A stretch of 64,000 nt of DNA from Alcaligenaceae bacterium (GTDB lineage: Bacteria > Pseudomonadota > Gammaproteobacteria > Burkholderiales > Burkholderiaceae_B), in assembly GCA_013416395.1 (NCBI GenBank), contig JACCEP010000004.1, forward strand, positions 1 to 64,000, given 5' to 3'. This document shows, one piece after another, positions 35,657 through 44,051 of the stretch (the first letter of the stretch is position 1; each line of letters starts with the position of its first letter). The position numbers and the translations under genes are program-made. A model generated the notes under the pieces. That model did not search any database, was not told the origin of the DNA, and was given only the letters and a program-made list of their open reading frames with translations.

Positions 35657-36928
35657 ATGGCACTACTTATACGTATGCCCGAGGTGGCCGCCAATACGGA
35701 TTCGGCCGTGATTGTTGCGTGGTCCAAGCAGGAAGGGGATATTGTTGCGCAAGGTGATTGTCTGGCCGAAATTGAAACCGAGAAGGCTGTTATCGAATTT
35801 GGTGCAGAGGCGTCAGGCGTTCTTGGCAAGATTCTGGTTCAGGCGGGTAAGGACACTGACGTGGGTACACCCATAGCCGTCCTGCTGGCCAAAGGCGAAA
35901 ATAAGATAGACATCGACGCATTGCTGGCTGAGCAGGATAAAAGCGTCGATGAAACGCCGGCCGCTGGAGCTGCACAGGCTAACCAGGTGGCTCTGTCTCG
36001 TATCGACGCATTAGCACCTGATACGGCGCCTATCGGTGAAGGCCGTGAGCGCATCTTTGCCAGCCCCTTGGCTAAGCGGCTGGCACGTGATGCTGGTATT
36101 GAACTCGCTGTTCTGAAAGGCAGTGGCCCGAAAGGCCGCATTGTGAAGCGTGATGTGCAAGCCGCACAGTTAACGCCGCCTGCGGCAACGCCCACTGGGC
36201 ATTCTGTATCGCCGGTTGCGGGCACTGCTGCTGTTTTGCCTGACGTGTCATACACCGACGTGCCGCATACCAGCATGCGCCGCACCATTGCGCGTCGTCT
36301 GAGTGAAAGCAAGCAGACTGTGCCGCACTTTTATCTGCGTGCTGATTGCCGCATGGACGATTTTCTGGCCCTGCGCACCCAAATCAATAACGCGTCCTCA
36401 TGCAAAATCTCCATCAATGACATCATCGTGAAGGCGGTAGGCGCTGCATTGCGTCAAATGCCCGAGATGAACGTCAGCTGGACAGATACCGCTTTGCGTT
36501 ATTACGACGCGGTGGATGTGTCAGTGGCGGTGTCCACGCCCACGGGTTTGATGACTCCGGTTGTAAAGGCTGCTGATGCCAAAACCTTGACGGCCATCAG
36601 CCACGAGATTGCCGACCTGGCGCATAGGGCGCGTGATGGCAAGCTCGCTCCCCACGAGTATCAGGGCGGCAGCTTCACAGTCAGCAATTTAGGCATGTAC
36701 GGCACGCAGGAGTTTGCTGCCATCATCAACCCACCACAGGCCGCTATCTTGGCGGTGGGCGGAACAGAGCGCCGACCGGTGGTGAATGAGAATGGAGAGC
36801 TTGGTGTTGCTTCGGTCATGACAGTGACCTTGTCAGTGGATCATCGTGCCATCGATGGTACAGTGGCTGCAAAATGGCTGGGCGTGTTCAAGGCCATCAT
36901 AGAAAACCCGCTGTCGGCCCTAATTTGA
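35657..36928 (+). CDS. Dihydrolipoamide acyltransferase E2
   Basis: 423 residues from MALLIRMPEVAANTD at 35657, chosen because AAGGA lies nine bases upstream. Three domains: lipoyl (lipoyl-lysine in IETEKAVIEF, near residue 43); peripheral E3-binding (IFASPLAKRLARDAGIE...GPKGRIVKRDVQ, near 130-170); and the catalytic domain with DHRAIDG near the C-terminus, carrying the active histidine. It accepts the acyl group from E1 and passes it to CoA. The core lacks the usual C-terminal run of leucine-rich residues but is full length. Confidence 0.9.
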   Translation: MALLIRMPEVAANTDSAVIVAWSKQEGDIVAQGDCLAEIETEKAVIEFGAEASGVLGKILVQAGKDTDVGTPIAVLLAKGENKIDIDALLAEQDKSVDETPAAGAAQANQVALSRIDALAPDTAPIGEGRERIFASPLAKRLARDAGIELAVLKGSGPKGRIVKRDVQAAQLTPPAATPTGHSVSPVAGTAAVLPDVSYTDVPHTSMRRTIARRLSESKQTVPHFYLRADCRMDDFLALRTQINNASSCKISINDIIVKAVGAALRQMPEMNVSWTDTALRYYDAVDVSVAVSTPTGLMTPVVKAADAKTLTAISHEIADLAHRARDGKLAPHEYQGGSFTVSNLGMYGTQEFAAIINPPQAAILAVGGTERRPVVNENGELGVASVMTVTLSVDHRAIDGTVAAKWLGVFKAIIENPLSALI

Positions 36929-36937
36929 GTGCAAGCA

Positions 36938-38329
36938 ATGAAAACTGATCCATTTGACGTGGTCGTTGTTGGAGGTGGCCCTGGCGGTTATGTGGCGGCA
37001 ATCCGCGCCACACAACTTGGTCTGCGCATTGCGTTGGTCGAGAAAGCGGAGCTTGGCGGTGTTTGCCTCAACTGGGGTTGTATCCCCACCAAAGCGTTGC
37101 TGCGCTCGGCCGATGTGCTGCGTTTGCTGCGTAAGGCCGATCAGTTCGGTATTAAGGTGTCTTCGCCCGAACCTGACCTGCAGGTGATGGTGGCGCGGTC
37201 TCGTGGCGTGTCTGCACAGCTTCAGCGCGGAGTCGTGCATTTAATGAAAAAGAATGGCATTACGGTATTTAATGGTCATGCGCGGCTGGCAGGCAAGGGG
37301 CTATTGCGCATAACGGGCAGCACGGGCGAGTCGGAAATTGCGGCTAAACACATCGTGTTGGCGACGGGTGCGCGTGCGCGCGTCTTACCTGGTCTGAGCG
37401 CAAACGCTGACAATGTTTGGTATTACCGCGAGGCGTTGGCACCTTCGCATCTGCCCAAGCGTTTGCTGGTCATTGGGGCGGGTGCTATTGGTATTGAGTT
37501 TGCCAGCTTTTATCATGCGATGGGCGTACAGGTAGATGTTGTCGAGATGGCTGACCGCGTGTTGCCGACGGAAGACGCCGAGATATCTGAGTTTGTCGGA
37601 CGCGAGCTTCAGGCACAAGGCATGACTCTGCATCTGGGTAGTGGCGTCGCTCAGGCTCAACGCCGGGGTGACAAGTGGGAGGTTCAACTTAGCGGCGCCA
37701 ACGGCAAGAAGCTTGAGGTGGATGTTGTTCTGGTTGCTGCCGGCATCGTAGGTAATGTGGAGAATCTGGGCCTTGAGGGCACGCAGATCAAGGTGGAGAA
37801 AAGCCATATTGTTGCTGATGGATATGGTGCTACGGGCGAACCCGGTGTGTATGCCATTGGCGACGTGGCGGGGGCTCCCTGTTTGGCGCACAAGGCTTCG
37901 CACGAAGCGATTGTCTGTATTGAAAAGATAGCTGGCCAGAACCCGCGCCCCATCGATGCACATCGTGTTTCGGCGTGCACCTATAGTCACCCCCAGGTTG
38001 CCCATGTGGGGTTGACTGAACAGCAGGCGCGCGCCGCAGGGCGTGCAATTCGCATTGGTAAATTTCCGTTTGCGGCCAACGGTAAAGCCATCGCCATGGG
38101 GGAAACAGGCGGTTTTGTGAAGGTCGTGTTTGATGACGTGACGGGTGAGCTGATCGGTGCCCACATGGTGGGTGAAGAAGTGACTGAGTTGATTCACGGA
38201 TATGCTGTGGCGATCGAGCTCGAAACAACTGAAGCAGAGTTAATGCACACGATTTTTCCGCATCCGACTCAATCTGAGGCCATGCATGAGGCGGTATTGT
38301 CTGCTTACGGCAGGGCTCTGCATAGTTAA
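36938..38329 (+). CDS. lpdA: Dihydrolipoamide dehydrogenase E3
   Basis: 463 residues: FAD motif VVVVGGGPGGYVAAIRA, redox pair GGVCLNWGCIPTKALLRS, NAD fold LLVIGAGAIGIEFASFY, second FAD motif GVYAIGDVAGAP, and the dimer domain with the catalytic HPTQSE histidine-glutamate pair. It reoxidises the lipoyl group of E2 with NAD. ATG at 36938 is preferred to GTG at 36929, which directly follows the E2 stop. Last gene of the operon. Confidence 0.93.
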   Translation: MKTDPFDVVVVGGGPGGYVAAIRATQLGLRIALVEKAELGGVCLNWGCIPTKALLRSADVLRLLRKADQFGIKVSSPEPDLQVMVARSRGVSAQLQRGVVHLMKKNGITVFNGHARLAGKGLLRITGSTGESEIAAKHIVLATGARARVLPGLSANADNVWYYREALAPSHLPKRLLVIGAGAIGIEFASFYHAMGVQVDVVEMADRVLPTEDAEISEFVGRELQAQGMTLHLGSGVAQAQRRGDKWEVQLSGANGKKLEVDVVLVAAGIVGNVENLGLEGTQIKVEKSHIVADGYGATGEPGVYAIGDVAGAPCLAHKASHEAIVCIEKIAGQNPRPIDAHRVSACTYSHPQVAHVGLTEQQARAAGRAIRIGKFPFAANGKAIAMGETGGFVKVVFDDVTGELIGAHMVGEEVTELIHGYAVAIELETTEAELMHTIFPHPTQSEAMHEAVLSAYGRALHS

Positions 38330-38403
38330 ATGCGGTGTCGGGTTTTAAGGGCCTGTTTACTTCTCTTTACAATGCAGTTTGCGTCCTTCCTTGATATGAC
38401 CAT

Positions 38404-39342
38404 ATGAAAACCAAACTACTTTGGCTGCGTGTCACTTCACGCGCTTTGTTCCTCATTGTTTTGAGCTTGTGCTGGGTATATCCTGCCTATTCAGAGCCTA
38501 TTGCAGACCGAACAGAGCGACTGGCGATAATCTCGGCATTCGAGCCCGAAATCACTGCACTCTTGAGTCGTGTGCAAGACGCCAAAACTGATCGTGTCAA
38601 CGGCGTAACCTTTACCACAGGCGTGTTGGAAGGCCACCCGGTTGTTTTGTTTTTAAGCGGGGTCAGCATGGTTAATGCTGCCATGAACACTCAGCTTGCT
38701 TTGGACAGGTATGCGATCAGCCACATTATTTTCAGTGGTATAGCCGGGGGCGTGAACCCAGCGCTTCATATTGGCGATGTTGTCGTTGCTGAACAATGGG
38801 GGCAATACCTTGAGGTGTTGATGGCGCGTGAAACGGGTATCGACCAATTCAATTCGACCGGTAAGGATGACAGCATTATTCGGCCAGGTTTTGGCATGAT
38901 GTTTACCCGGTCCGTCAAAGTGCGATCAAATGCCCACCCTGATCCGGTAAAACGGTTCTGGTTTCCGGTAGACGCAAAAATGCTTGCCGTCGCTAAAACG
39001 CTGACGCCAGTTGAGCTAGCAAGTTGCGACCAACAGAAGCAGTGCCTCGCGAAAACTCCCCGTCTGGTTGTCGGCGGAAATGGGGTGTCAGGGTCTGCCT
39101 TTCTGGATAACGCAGCCTTACGCGAACACATTTACAAGGTATTTGAAGCCAATGTGGTCGACATGGAAAGCGCGGCCTGCGCCCAGGTGGCCTATAGCAA
39201 TGGTGTGCCGTTTATTGCGTTTCGTTCATTAAGCGATTTGGCCGGTGGTGGCGAAGGCGCGAATGAAATGCATACGTTTTTGGCCTTGGCAGCCCACAAC
39301 TCTACGATGGTGTTGCTTCAGTTTTTAAGGGCTTGGCCATGA
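38404..39342 (+). CDS. Exported 5'-methylthioadenosine/adenosylhomocysteine nucleosidase-like protein
   Basis: 312 residues. Signal peptide of about 31 residues (basic start, hydrophobic LFLIVLSLCWVYPAYS, then EP). The body is a PNP/UDP phosphorylase fold of the MTAN type: LAIISAFEPEITALL, FSGIAGGVNPALHIGDVVVA, and the catalytic-site segments VVDMESAACAQVA and FRSLSDLAGG. It would hydrolyse methylthioadenosine, adenosylhomocysteine or other nucleosides in the periplasm. An insertion (about 170-225) makes it longer than the cytoplasmic 230-residue enzyme. It overlaps the next gene by 4 nt. Confidence 0.85.
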   Translation: MKTKLLWLRVTSRALFLIVLSLCWVYPAYSEPIADRTERLAIISAFEPEITALLSRVQDAKTDRVNGVTFTTGVLEGHPVVLFLSGVSMVNAAMNTQLALDRYAISHIIFSGIAGGVNPALHIGDVVVAEQWGQYLEVLMARETGIDQFNSTGKDDSIIRPGFGMMFTRSVKVRSNAHPDPVKRFWFPVDAKMLAVAKTLTPVELASCDQQKQCLAKTPRLVVGGNGVSGSAFLDNAALREHIYKVFEANVVDMESAACAQVAYSNGVPFIAFRSLSDLAGGGEGANEMHTFLALAAHNSTMVLLQFLRAWP

Positions 39343-39827
39343 ACGGCGATGTGCAAAAATTAATTGATCGCTTCGGGCTTGAGCCTCACCCGGAAGGCGG
39401 CCATTACCGAGAAACATACCGCAGCCGTACACGTATCCATAGCTCCGACGGCCGAGCATTCGATGCATGTACGGCCATTTACTATTTGCTGCATGCCGGA
39501 GCGTGGTCGGCGTGGCATCGTATTGAGGCTGACGAAATCTGGCATTTTTATTCTGGTGTACCGGTAAATATATATGTGCTCGATAATCAGCAAGGGCTTA
39601 TTACACACAAACTGGGCGACTCCTTGCAAACGGCTGACACGAGTTATCAGGTTGTGATCCCCGGGCGAAGCTGGTTCGCGGCCGAGCTCTCGCACCCTGA
39701 AGGCTACGCCCTGGTAGGGTGTACGGTTGCCCCAGGTTTTGAATTTAGTCTGTTTGAACTGGCCAACACAGAAGAACTTGCACGACAGCATCCTGAGCAT
39801 AAGCAGCTGATACAGCGGCTCGGGTAG
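39339..39827 (+). CDS. DUF985 cupin protein
   Basis: About 162 residues. The DUF985 signature LEPHPEGGHYRETYRS and the cupin motifs AWHRIEADEIWHFYSG and LVGCTVAPGFEF are present. Members are small cupins with possible sugar-binding or isomerase roles and no proven function. ATG at 39339 overlaps the stop of the nucleosidase gene (ATGA). A hydrolysed-nucleoside sugar as ligand is conceivable but not shown. Confidence 0.87.
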   Translation: MNGDVQKLIDRFGLEPHPEGGHYRETYRSRTRIHSSDGRAFDACTAIYYLLHAGAWSAWHRIEADEIWHFYSGVPVNIYVLDNQQGLITHKLGDSLQTADTSYQVVIPGRSWFAAELSHPEGYALVGCTVAPGFEFSLFELANTEELARQHPEHKQLIQRLG

Positions 39828-39924
39828 CGTCTTTAAACGTATCGCTCGAGTTTGTTAAACCAATAATGTCTTCATGAAAGCCCTGACGCTATATTGCCAA
39901 ACTCTGGGCGTGTGAAGCTTCGTA

Positions 39925-41622
39925 TCATTCATCACTTGTCCTCATTAGTGTGCGTGCAGCTGTCACTCGGTACTTCTGCAAGCGGCTTTGAACAGAATCA
40001 GGCAAGGTGTATTCAATTAGTCCGGCCTCCAGCAGGTTTTTCATTACCCGCTTGAAAGCGCCCGTCTTCGATCTCAGACCAAGTAAGGTGACCAGTTCAT
40101 TGGCGGATAGCGGTGCTGTCGTTAACAGGGCCAGTATCTGCTCTGAGTGGGCCTGTGACTGGGCTCTTGACTGGGCCCTTTGCTCTTTGAATTGTGCATG
40201 GTTTCGTTTTTCAGGGCCCGCCAGCCGATACTTCTGCAAGCGGCTTTGAGCTGTATCGGGCAAGGTATATTCAATTAACCCAGCCTCCAGCAATTGTTTA
40301 ATTGCTCGCTTGAAAGCCCCCGTCTTGGATTGCAGACCAAGCAAAGTTGCCAGTTCATTGGCAGATAACGGTGCTGATGTTAATTGGACCAATATTTGCT
40401 CTGAGTGGGCCTGTGACTGGGCTCTTGACTGGGCCTCTTGCTCACTCGTGCGTTTTTCAGGGCCCGCTACGCTGACTGGCTCACGCAATCGAACGGTAAA
40501 TCTGATTCCCGTAGCAATTTCAGTGATTGTCGGTTCGGGTAAACCTTGTTGTTGTGCCTCGGCGAAAATACGTTTTACACCGCTGCCCCATTGTTCCACC
40601 AAGCCCAGTTCGCGGAAGATGCGCGCGATGACGGGATTGCGAATTCTGGAGACACCACTTTTCATGTCATCTATCGTCATGCCTGGCAACAATATGCCAG
40701 GGCTTTCAATGTCGATGCGATCATCAAAAAAAGCAATGCGTATGGGGGTTCCACGATGGGAGTAGTCACTATGCACCAGCGCGTTAATAATGGCTTCGCG
40801 CAGCATGGTTAATGGAATGCTCCAGATGTCTTTGCGACGCATGCCAGAAAATTCGGCGCTTTTGAAAGCGTGTTTCTTCAGAAACAGTTCAATAGCATCC
40901 ACGGCGCGCGGCAGGTGGTCGTGGATTTCCATTTGGTCGAAGATATGGACCTTGTCGGTGCCACGAAAGCGGCCACACTGTACCCAGGCATCAGGAAAGT
41001 GTATTTGTCGATCTTTGCCAAATAGCAACACTGCCCCGTGGGTGGGGACTAATCGTCCCTGTTCTTTGTGTAGTAGCTTCAAGGTAAGTAGGGTTTTGTC
41101 GTCCAGAGAGCGATGGTGGCCAAATAGCTCGGTGACGGCCTGTAAGTCTAGGTCATGCACCGACAAGGCTGGCATGGGTATGTCGTCGAATGCTATCCCC
41201 GCAGCGCCTCGGCGCAGTTCGCTAACCAGGGCAAAATCAGCCTGTCGGTTGCTTGAGCCTAGCCGGACATAGACGCCGTTTTCCGGACCCTGCTTCTTCA
41301 GAAAATGTGGACGTGCGTTGCTAGGAAAGACTTCGATAATGAGCAAGGTTTGTTGGCCGACAGTACTCAGTTCCACGTTGGGAACAAGACGTGGGGCAAT
41401 GCTGTCTGCGATAAGATTGCAGAGGCGTTCTTCTTCAGCCAGTGGGTCGGCCACCCCTACGGGGATACGATCATCTGTTACGCCAATAACCAATCGCCCG
41501 CCTGCAGAGTTGGCAAAGGCGACCAGGGTTTTTAGCAAAGGTTGTGGTGATGAGAGATCGCGCTTGAACTCCAGCGTTTTGCTTTCAGGTTGATGCAGGA
41601 GAGTGGGCGTTGGAGAGCTCAT
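39925..41622 (-). CDS. AlbA_2 (Schlafen-type) ATP-binding regulator with duplicated winged helix
   Basis: 565 residues. An N-terminal AlbA_2 domain (ESKTLEFKRDLSSPQPLLKT, GGRLVIGVTDD, residues about 12-130) precedes a GHKL-type HATPase_c_4 domain (LREAIINALVHSDYSHRG, DRIDIESPG, LVEQWGSGVKRIF, about 270-370). The C-terminus then has two nearly identical winged-helix units of 86 residues (394-479 and 480-565). Family members are DNA- or RNA-linked regulators, some tied to phage defence. It stands alone. The duplication is unusual: ordinary members have one C-terminal helix-turn-helix. Confidence 0.87.
   Translation of the reverse strand: MSSPTPTLLHQPESKTLEFKRDLSSPQPLLKTLVAFANSAGGRLVIGVTDDRIPVGVADPLAEEERLCNLIADSIAPRLVPNVELSTVGQQTLLIIEVFPSNARPHFLKKQGPENGVYVRLGSSNRQADFALVSELRRGAAGIAFDDIPMPALSVHDLDLQAVTELFGHHRSLDDKTLLTLKLLHKEQGRLVPTHGAVLLFGKDRQIHFPDAWVQCGRFRGTDKVHIFDQMEIHDHLPRAVDAIELFLKKHAFKSAEFSGMRRKDIWSIPLTMLREAIINALVHSDYSHRGTPIRIAFFDDRIDIESPGILLPGMTIDDMKSGVSRIRNPVIARIFRELGLVEQWGSGVKRIFAEAQQQGLPEPTITEIATGIRFTVRLREPVSVAGPEKRTSEQEAQSRAQSQAHSEQILVQLTSAPLSANELATLLGLQSKTGAFKRAIKQLLEAGLIEYTLPDTAQSRLQKYRLAGPEKRNHAQFKEQRAQSRAQSQAHSEQILALLTTAPLSANELVTLLGLRSKTGAFKRVMKNLLEAGLIEYTLPDSVQSRLQKYRVTAARTLMRTSDE
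39928..40443. repeat. Tandem 258-bp coding duplication
   Basis: Two adjacent 258-bp copies (39928-40185 and 40186-40443) encode the 86-residue C-terminal units of the AlbA_2 gene, in frame. They match closely in DNA, with scattered substitutions, which points to a relatively recent duplication. Confidence 0.85.
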
Positions 41623-41888
41623 TGAATAGCCCTTTTGAGCATCAAGGGTTTCACTTCTTCTTGGTTACTGATTACCAGTTACAGAGAAGCGTTTTTTACC
41701 TCAATTAGTGTTTTTTTTCCAGTAGATAAGCCGCTGTGCGGACGTATTCACCGTTGATCGTATGTTAGCCCAGACCGAAAGTCAGAGACTTGGGTTGGTA
41801 GAGCGTCGTAGGGTGCCATCGGTACAGACTGAGTGCTGGCAATCATGCCGTGATGCGAGACGCAAAGGCCGGTCGTTAGTGTACGTAT

Positions 41889-42842
41889 TTAATCCTGGAT
41901 TTTTGATATGTTCCGCGTTGTGCTCTGCGTAAAGATGCCATGCTCGATTAGGCTGTTATGTTTCGATAAAATACTGTTCTTGAATCGAAGCAGAGTCGGG
42001 CTGTTGTCGTTATTTCGATGAGCGACTGCAATTCCGATTTTGGCACTTGCTGGAAGATTCTTAATTGGTCGGAATACGACATCGCTCAACATAATGGACG
42101 CGTTGATCGACGGTACTAATGCTATGCCCAGGCCGCTGCGTACCAAACCGACTACGGTCTGGACTTGAACTGCTTCTTGTGTAATGTGCACTGAAATGCC
42201 AGCTGTGTGAAGAAGGCTCATCATGGCCGCATTGAGGCCCCCCACGCGTGAGGGTGTATAGCCAATCAAGTCTTGGTCTTGAAGGTCGCGCAGGGTCAAG
42301 GAGCTCTTGAATACCAGAGGATGATCAGCCGGTAGTGCAATACAGAAGGCATCATCCGCGATGGTCTCGAAGGCGAGATAGGTTGGATGTGTGGTGGGTT
42401 CGCGAAGGAACGCGACGTCGAGTGCATCGCTTTCGAGCATCGAAATCAGTCCATGATTGGTTGACTCGCTTAATTCCATGCGTATGTTGGGATAACGCTG
42501 GCTGAACTCCTTGATGAGTTGTGGCAGCAGGCTAAAGTTTAACGAACCGATGAAGCCAACTCTGAGCAAACCCCTTTCTCCGTCTGCTGCGGACTGAGCT
42601 GCTTGTATAACCGCCTGAGCACCATCCAGACAACGTTGTGCCGCAGCCAGCGCTGCATGACCGGCTGGCGTCAGCTTAACGCCACGTGAGCCGCGTTCGA
42701 ATAGTGCAACACCCACCTCTTCCTCTAACTTACGAATGGCCACAGATAGTGGAGGTTGCGCCATGAACAGGCGTTCTGCCGCTCGACTGAAGCTCTGAGT
42801 CTGCGCGACAGTGACGAATTGCTTAAGTTGACGTAGTTCCAT
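41889..42842 (-). CDS. LysR-family transcriptional regulator
   Basis: 317 residues: LysR helix-turn-helix (MELRQLKQFVTVAQTQSFSR, AAERLFMAQPPLSVAIRKLE) and a two-lobed effector domain (GLLRVGFIGSLNFSLLPQLI). The start ATG at 42842 has no strong Shine-Dalgarno. Divergent from the Bug receptor gene, with a 155-bp AT-rich gap holding TACATGTA at 42877-42884, a possible part of its binding site. It probably activates the downstream acyl-CoA operon in response to the substrate acid or its CoA ester. Confidence 0.92.
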   Translation of the reverse strand: MELRQLKQFVTVAQTQSFSRAAERLFMAQPPLSVAIRKLEEEVGVALFERGSRGVKLTPAGHAALAAAQRCLDGAQAVIQAAQSAADGERGLLRVGFIGSLNFSLLPQLIKEFSQRYPNIRMELSESTNHGLISMLESDALDVAFLREPTTHPTYLAFETIADDAFCIALPADHPLVFKSSLTLRDLQDQDLIGYTPSRVGGLNAAMMSLLHTAGISVHITQEAVQVQTVVGLVRSGLGIALVPSINASIMLSDVVFRPIKNLPASAKIGIAVAHRNNDNSPTLLRFKNSILSKHNSLIEHGIFTQSTTRNISKIQD

Positions 42843-42997
42843 AGTGTTCTAGGTATATATGTAATGTATAGAATGGTACATGTAAAGTATTTGATTGAAT
42901 ATAGGTATCTTGCTTAGTATGCAGGCTGTAGATTGATTCGTGCGCCCCGTGGCGCTTCGGGTTGATAGTGCCAAAAACAACTATTCAGGAGATTTCT

Positions 42998-43987
42998 ATG
43001 CTTTCTTTGGTTCGCAGTTCCATTAGCTGCTTGTTGCTTGCCACCGTTAGCGCCATCGGGATGGCCGGAGCAGCGCAGGCGGCCTACCCTGAAAAGCCCA
43101 TAAGCATAGTCGTACCGTATTCGCCAGGTGGCACCAATGATGTTGTCGCTCGGTTATTGGCCAGAAAGCTAGGTGAGCAAATGGCGCAAACGGTTATTGT
43201 AGAAAACAAGGTTGGGGCCTCTGGCAATATCGGGGCAGATACGGTCGCACGCTCGACACCAGACGGATATACCCTGGTTCTCGTAACTATGGGTCACTCT
43301 ATACATCCCTCGATGTACAAAAATCTGCGTTATGACATCACCAAAGACTTAGCCCCCATAGCGCGACTATCTAGCGGCCCCATGCTGGTTATGGTGAATC
43401 CAGATCTCCCAGTCAGAAATTTTGCGGAACTGGTTGCAATGGCTAAGTCCAAGCCAGGTGAGCTTAATTATGCGAGTGCTGGCAATGGTTCTTCAACCCA
43501 TCTCGCCACCGAACTGATTGATCATCAGGCCGGAATCAAAATGGTTCACATACCTTATGGCGGCAGTGCACCGGCAATGGTCGATGTGATAGCTGGTAAT
43601 GCGCAGGTCGTACTGGATTTGATGTTCTCGGCGCTGCCGCAGGTGCAAAGCGGAAAACTGCGAGCAGTAGGCATTACCAGTAAGTTGCGCTCTCCGCTAT
43701 TGCCCGACGTGCCAACGATCGCTGAGTCCAATGTGCCAGGGCTTGAGGGTTTTGATGCTGAGGTTTGGAATGGCCTGATGGCACCTGCAGGTACGCCCAA
43801 GCCCATCATTGATCGGCTTAATGCTGAGCTGAAGACGGCCCTGGCTGATCCCGAGATCAAGCAACGTCTGGACGCTCAAGGTTTCCCTGCAAACTGGTCA
43901 ACGCCGAGCGATTTCGGTGCGTTGATAAAGGCAGATATTGCGCGGTGGGCTGAAGTCGTCAAGGTGTCGGGCGCTCGCGTCGAGTAG
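42998..43987 (+). CDS. Bug/TctC-family periplasmic receptor
   Basis: 329 residues from MLSLVRSSISCLLLAT at 42998, with AGGAG six bases upstream. Signal peptide cleaved after AAQA. Bug signatures: YPEKPISIVVPYSPGGTNDVVAR, VENKVGASGNIGADTVARS and PDGYTLV. Such proteins capture carboxylic acids; in these bacteria most lack a dedicated TctAB membrane pair, as here. First gene of an eight-gene degradation operon, so its ligand is probably the acid that the operon degrades. Confidence 0.93.
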   Translation: MLSLVRSSISCLLLATVSAIGMAGAAQAAYPEKPISIVVPYSPGGTNDVVARLLARKLGEQMAQTVIVENKVGASGNIGADTVARSTPDGYTLVLVTMGHSIHPSMYKNLRYDITKDLAPIARLSSGPMLVMVNPDLPVRNFAELVAMAKSKPGELNYASAGNGSSTHLATELIDHQAGIKMVHIPYGGSAPAMVDVIAGNAQVVLDLMFSALPQVQSGKLRAVGITSKLRSPLLPDVPTIAESNVPGLEGFDAEVWNGLMAPAGTPKPIIDRLNAELKTALADPEIKQRLDAQGFPANWSTPSDFGALIKADIARWAEVVKVSGARVE

Positions 43988-44051
43988 ATCAGCATCGTGG
44001 CATGTGTCCTGCATGCCCACGTTTCCAATCTTTATATACAAGAATCGAACT

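Noticed and set aside
41790-41806. tRNA D-arm-like string GGTTGGTAGAGCG upstream of the LysR gene region
   Set aside because: No matching GCTC on the 5' side, no acceptor pairing and no T-arm; probably chance or a very old fragment.
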